The notes beneath the pieces are model-generated. The model was not told where the DNA came from and did no database searches. It saw nothing but the letters and a program-made list of their open reading frames with translations. The translations under genes were made by a program, and so were the position numbers. Positions 61,101-64,000 of a stretch of DNA of 64,000 nt are shown here, piece by piece; the first letter of the stretch is position 1, and each line of letters begins with the position of its first letter. The DNA comes from Pollutimonas bauzanensis. Its GTDB lineage: Bacteria > Pseudomonadota > Gammaproteobacteria > Burkholderiales > Burkholderiaceae_B. Location: the NCBI RefSeq assembly GCF_900129885.1, contig NZ_FQXE01000004.1, forward strand, positions 310,001 through 374,000. The letters run 5' to 3'.

Positions 61101-61651
61101 ATTCCGTCCGGCGCCTGCTGCTCCAGGCGGGCCTGGCGGCGGCCGTGCCGGCCCGGGCCGGGCCGGCTGGCGGCCAGCCGTCTGCCGCAGCGTCGCTGAA
61201 AGCCGCCACCGGGCCCGGCTGGGCGGACTGGCGCGGCGCCACGCCCGCGCTGGCCCTGCCCGACCTTGCCGGGCGCGTGCGCACACTGCGGGAATTCCAT
61301 GGGCAGGTGGTGATCGTGAATTTCTGGGCCAGCTGGTGCGAGCCCTGCCGCGAAGAGATCCCGGCGATGTCGGCGCTTGCGCATCGCCATCGCGGCGAAG
61401 GCTTGCAACTGCTGGCCGTCAACAATGCCGAATCGCGCCGCAAGATCGATACTTTCCTGCAGCGCTGGTCCGTGGACGGCACGGTGCTGTCCGACCGTAA
61501 CGGCAGCGCTGTGCAAGCATGGAGCGTGGCCGGCATGCCGGCCAATTATCTAGTCGACAAGGCGGGCGCGCTGCGCTATTGGCATCTGGGCGCCCTGGAC
61601 TGGACCAAACCGGCCATCGAGCAGCCCGTGCTGGCCCTGCTGCGCGCCTGA
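61097..61651 (+). CDS. TlpA/ResA-like thioredoxin protein
   Basis: 184 aa. A hydrophobic N-terminus with paired arginines (MNSVRRLLLQAGLAAAVPARAG) suggests export. The thioredoxin fold has VVIVNFWASWCEPCREEIPAM with the redox pair C81/C84 and the cis-proline in VAGMPANYLVD. It is translationally coupled to the transglutaminase-like gene (ATGA overlap), pointing to a shared periplasmic role. It converges on selC. Confidence 0.9.
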   Translation: MNSVRRLLLQAGLAAAVPARAGPAGGQPSAAASLKAATGPGWADWRGATPALALPDLAGRVRTLREFHGQVVIVNFWASWCEPCREEIPAMSALAHRHRGEGLQLLAVNNAESRRKIDTFLQRWSVDGTVLSDRNGSAVQAWSVAGMPANYLVDKAGALRYWHLGALDWTKPAIEQPVLALLRA

Positions 61652-61693
61652 TACAAAGTATATACAAGCCCGGACTGCGCGAAGAGCATGATG

Positions 61694-61789
61694 TGGCGGA
61701 AAGCAGCAGGAGTCGAACCTACCTGGGAGCGTCTGACGCCCCCAACCGGGTTTGAAGCCCGGCCGTGCCACCGGGCACGAATACCTTCC
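61694..61789 (-). tRNA. selC: tRNA-Sec (anticodon TCA)
   Basis: 96 nt including an encoded CCA. The minus strand starts GGAAGGTA and ends TGCTTTCCGCCA, giving an 8-bp acceptor stem. The D stem has 6 bp (CGTGCC/GGCACG), the anticodon loop is CTTCAAA with TCA at 61755-61753, there is a long variable arm, and the T loop is GGTTCGACTCC. These are the special features of bacterial selenocysteine tRNA. It lies 21 bp after selB and is probably transcribed with selA-selB. Confidence 0.96.
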
Positions 61790-61810
61790 ATTGGAGACCT
61801 TGCCGGCATA

Positions 61811-63739
61811 TCAACCCGGCGGACCCGTGAATATTGCGTTTCCGTCGCGCAGCACGTGCCGGTCCCGTACACGTCGGGTATAACCGATACGGTCGAAAAA
61901 TTCCAGTATCTGGATGGCCCGCTTGCGGCCAAGGCTGGTCGCATCCCGGAACTCGGCGGCGCTGACGCCCTCTTGCGGGCTTTTCGAGTGGATCAGCCGC
62001 GCCATGCGCGCGACCTGCTCGCGATGGTAGAAAAGGTCGCGCACGATCTGGAACAGTTCGCCGCGGCGCACGAGTTTGCGCAACAATTGCCGCGTGAGGT
62101 CTTCGGGTTCGTTCTGCGTGCGCGCCAGGTCGCGCGCCCAGGGCGGATCAAACCCGCCGTCGTTTATCAGCGGCAGCAAGCGCGCGGCGAGCCGCTCGTC
62201 GGCATCGGACAGCATGGTCGTATGGCCGGGGCGATATAGCCAGGGGCCGTTGCGCAACACGCGCCCCTGCTCAAGCAGATCGTCGCGCAAAGCCTGCCAC
62301 AGCCCATCCGGCATTCCGGGAACGGCCTTGCGCCGCAGGCGCGCCGATTCCAGGCCTGGCTCGTCCGGCGCGGCCTGGTGAAACGCCTCCAGCGCCTGCT
62401 CGGCCCGGTCGGCCAGCGCGGCCCAGTCGCTGCGCAGAATCAGGGTGCGAGGCGCCTGCGCATGAGGGCTGCCTATCCACTGCGCCTCGGGCGGCGCCTC
62501 GAACCCGCGTGTATCGACGCCCATGAGACGCATCAGCATGCCTTCGTCCAGGCCTTGCGGCGCTTGCGCCAGCAGGGTCGAGACGCCCGAACCGGCCAGC
62601 ATGGCGAAAACCGCATCCAGCCAGGCCAGGCGCCGCGGGGCGCGGCGCCTGCGATCCGGCGCATTCGGGTCCAGCACCACGCCGCCGCCCACCGTCAACC
62701 TGGCCTGGGCATTGCGGACAATGTAGCGGTCGCCAGGCATGGCGCATATGTCTTCATCGAATACCAGCTGCACCTTGCCCGATAGTCCGGGCGCCAGGGT
62801 CTCGGGCGCCAGCGGCACCACGTGCGCCAGATAATGCGCGGCGCCCAGATGCACATGCAGGGGCGACCATGCGCGCACCGGGGCGTCGGCCGAAGCCAGA
62901 AGCCGCAGTTGCGCATCGATATTGCGCGATGGCGCGAAACACCGCGCATCCGCGATCCAGTCGCCGCGCGCCACCGCCGCCTTGTCCACGCCGCCGAGGT
63001 TCAGGGCGCAGCGCTGGCCCGCGCAGCCGGCGGCGCTGGGCCGGTTCTGCGCATGAATGCTGCGCACGCGCACCGGCCTGCCCGCCGGCATGAGCCGCAG
63101 GCCGGCCGCATCGTCATCGGCGCGTACCCGGCCCCCGTGGACGGTCCCCGTCACCACCGTGCCATGGCCCTGCAAAGTGAACACCCGGTCCACCGCCAGG
63201 CGGAACAGGCCGTCCGGCGGGCGCGCCGGCATGGCCTGCGCGCAATCATGCAGATAGGTTCGCAGCGCCGCCACCCCCGGCGCATCGTCCGCGGCCGCAT
63301 TCACCGCGAATACCGGCGCATCGCGCAAAAAGGAATCCCCCACCAGCCCTGCGATATCGTGCCGCAATTGCTGCAGCCTGGCCGCATCGGCCCGGTCGGC
63401 CTTGGTGACAGCCACCGCTCCCATGCGCACGCCCAGCAAGTCCAGAATGGCCAGGTGCTCGCGCGTTTGCGGCATCACCCCGTCATCGGCGGCGACGATC
63501 AGCAGGCCGAAATCGATGCCGCTGGCGCCGGCCACCATGGTGTGCACAAGACGCTCATGCCCCGGGACATCGATGAAGCCCAGGATGTCTCCGTTCGCCA
63601 GGGGCGTGTAGGCATAGCCCAGCTCGATGGAAATGCCGCGCGCCTTTTCTTCCTTTAGCCTGTCGGTGTCCACACCCGTCAGGGCGCCGATCAGGGTCGT
63701 CTTGCCGTGGTCGACATGGCCGGCGGTGCCGACGATCAT
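61811..63739 (-). CDS. selB: Selenocysteine-specific elongation factor
   Basis: 642 aa. The N-terminal EF-Tu-like GTPase has GTAGHVDHGKTTLIGALTG, DVPGHERLVHTM and VTKADRADAA. The middle beta-barrels are followed by a C-terminal series of winged helices (about 400-642) that bind the SECIS hairpin of selenoprotein messages. It delivers Sec-tRNA to in-frame UGA codons. It overlaps selA by 4 bp upstream and is followed by selC. Confidence 0.95.
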   Translation of the reverse strand: MIVGTAGHVDHGKTTLIGALTGVDTDRLKEEKARGISIELGYAYTPLANGDILGFIDVPGHERLVHTMVAGASGIDFGLLIVAADDGVMPQTREHLAILDLLGVRMGAVAVTKADRADAARLQQLRHDIAGLVGDSFLRDAPVFAVNAAADDAPGVAALRTYLHDCAQAMPARPPDGLFRLAVDRVFTLQGHGTVVTGTVHGGRVRADDDAAGLRLMPAGRPVRVRSIHAQNRPSAAGCAGQRCALNLGGVDKAAVARGDWIADARCFAPSRNIDAQLRLLASADAPVRAWSPLHVHLGAAHYLAHVVPLAPETLAPGLSGKVQLVFDEDICAMPGDRYIVRNAQARLTVGGGVVLDPNAPDRRRRAPRRLAWLDAVFAMLAGSGVSTLLAQAPQGLDEGMLMRLMGVDTRGFEAPPEAQWIGSPHAQAPRTLILRSDWAALADRAEQALEAFHQAAPDEPGLESARLRRKAVPGMPDGLWQALRDDLLEQGRVLRNGPWLYRPGHTTMLSDADERLAARLLPLINDGGFDPPWARDLARTQNEPEDLTRQLLRKLVRRGELFQIVRDLFYHREQVARMARLIHSKSPQEGVSAAEFRDATSLGRKRAIQILEFFDRIGYTRRVRDRHVLRDGNAIFTGPPG

Positions 63740-64000
63740 GCGAGCGGCTCCGCCAGCTGGGCGGCGAATGCCGGCTCATCGCCCTCTTCCAGGCAGCGCA
63801 GGTCCAGCAGCAGGGTATCGTCCGCGATACGCCCGATGACGGGGCGCGGCAAGCCGCGCAAGAGCGCCTCCAGGCCGGCCAGATGGCGCCCCGGCCGGCC
63901 CTTGCCGGCGTAGCGCATGGCCAAGCCATGGCTGGGCAGGAGGTCCACGGGCAGGGCCCCGCTGCCGATCTGGCTGAACAGGGGGGCATCTTTTACCTGC
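63736..64000 (-). CDS. selA: L-seryl-tRNA(Sec) selenium transferase, C-terminal part (partial)
   Basis: Only the last 87 codons are in the window; the gene enters from the right edge. The reading QVKDAPLFSQIGSGALPVDLLPSHGLAMRY and PRPVIGRIADDTLLLDLRCLEEGDE match the C-terminal domain of SelA, which converts Ser-tRNA(Sec) to Sec-tRNA(Sec) using selenophosphate. Its stop overlaps the selB start (ATGA). Confidence 0.92.
   Translation of the reverse strand, partial: QVKDAPLFSQIGSGALPVDLLPSHGLAMRYAGKGRPGRHLAGLEALLRGLPRPVIGRIADDTLLLDLRCLEEGDEPAFAAQLAEPLA

Overview
The window is about 64 kb of GC-rich DNA from a betaproteobacterium, most likely Burkholderiales/Alcaligenaceae (Bordetella, Achromobacter or Pusillimonas-like). 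This rests on protein style, not a database search: an smg-gluQ-topB run, two TRAP transporters, a Bug-type binding protein, many solitary periplasmic binding proteins, and FCD- and UTRA-type GntR regulators beside small catabolic clusters. Genes are dense, with many 4-bp ATGA overlaps. I see no phage, insertion sequence, CRISPR array or rRNA. The one tRNA is tRNA-Sec.

Layout. 1-5.7 kb: the end of a biotin-dependent carboxylase, a D-threonine-aldolase-type enzyme, then smg-gluQ-topB. 5.7-6.85 kb: a gene-free block with four different repeat or palindrome structures. 6.85-15.2 kb: two complete TRAP transporters flanking an acetolactate-synthase-type enzyme and a small SET-domain protein. 15.3-21.9 kb: a deoxyribosyltransferase-like protein with AMP nucleosidase, an AEC exporter, a binding-protein-like protein without signal peptide, a pterin dehydratase and malate synthase G. 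22-27.8 kb: an FCD GntR regulator with a clear operator in front of a divergent ABC importer, then an acetylornithine-type aminotransferase and a MOSC protein. 27.8-33.8 kb: a seven-gene cluster (AhpD-like, LeuD-like, LeuC-like, ABC importer, UTRA GntR) with a palindrome at its head. 33.9-36.8 kb: an amino-acid importer without ATPase and DNA polymerase IV.

37-46.4 kb is a full assimilatory nitrate operon behind a good sigma-54 promoter: nitrate ABC importer (nrtABC), NADH nitrite reductase (nirBD), nitrate reductase (nasA) and the siroheme methyltransferase (cobA). Nitrate is imported, reduced by NasA to nitrite and by NirBD to ammonium, and CobA supplies the siroheme precursor. 46.5-50.1 kb: a glutathione transferase, a metal-binding-domain protein, Tag glycosylase and a membrane diguanylate cyclase. 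50.2-59.8 kb: a LysR regulator and a TauE-like exporter; an isolated kdsA; an Ldh2-type dehydrogenase with a Bug binding protein and a divergent GntR regulator that appears to carry two winged helices; and an FAD amine/amino-acid oxidase with a polar amino-acid importer lacking an ATPase. 60-64 kb: a Tat-exported transglutaminase-like protein with a TlpA thioredoxin, then selA-selB-selC, so the organism encodes selenocysteine insertion.

The least explained parts are the repeat block at 5.8-6.8 kb, the AhpD/LeuDC-like/ABC/GntR cluster with an altered LeuD active-site loop, and the two-winged-helix GntR with its long-spaced inverted repeat. All functions come from reading motifs and context. 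No similarity search or folding program was run.
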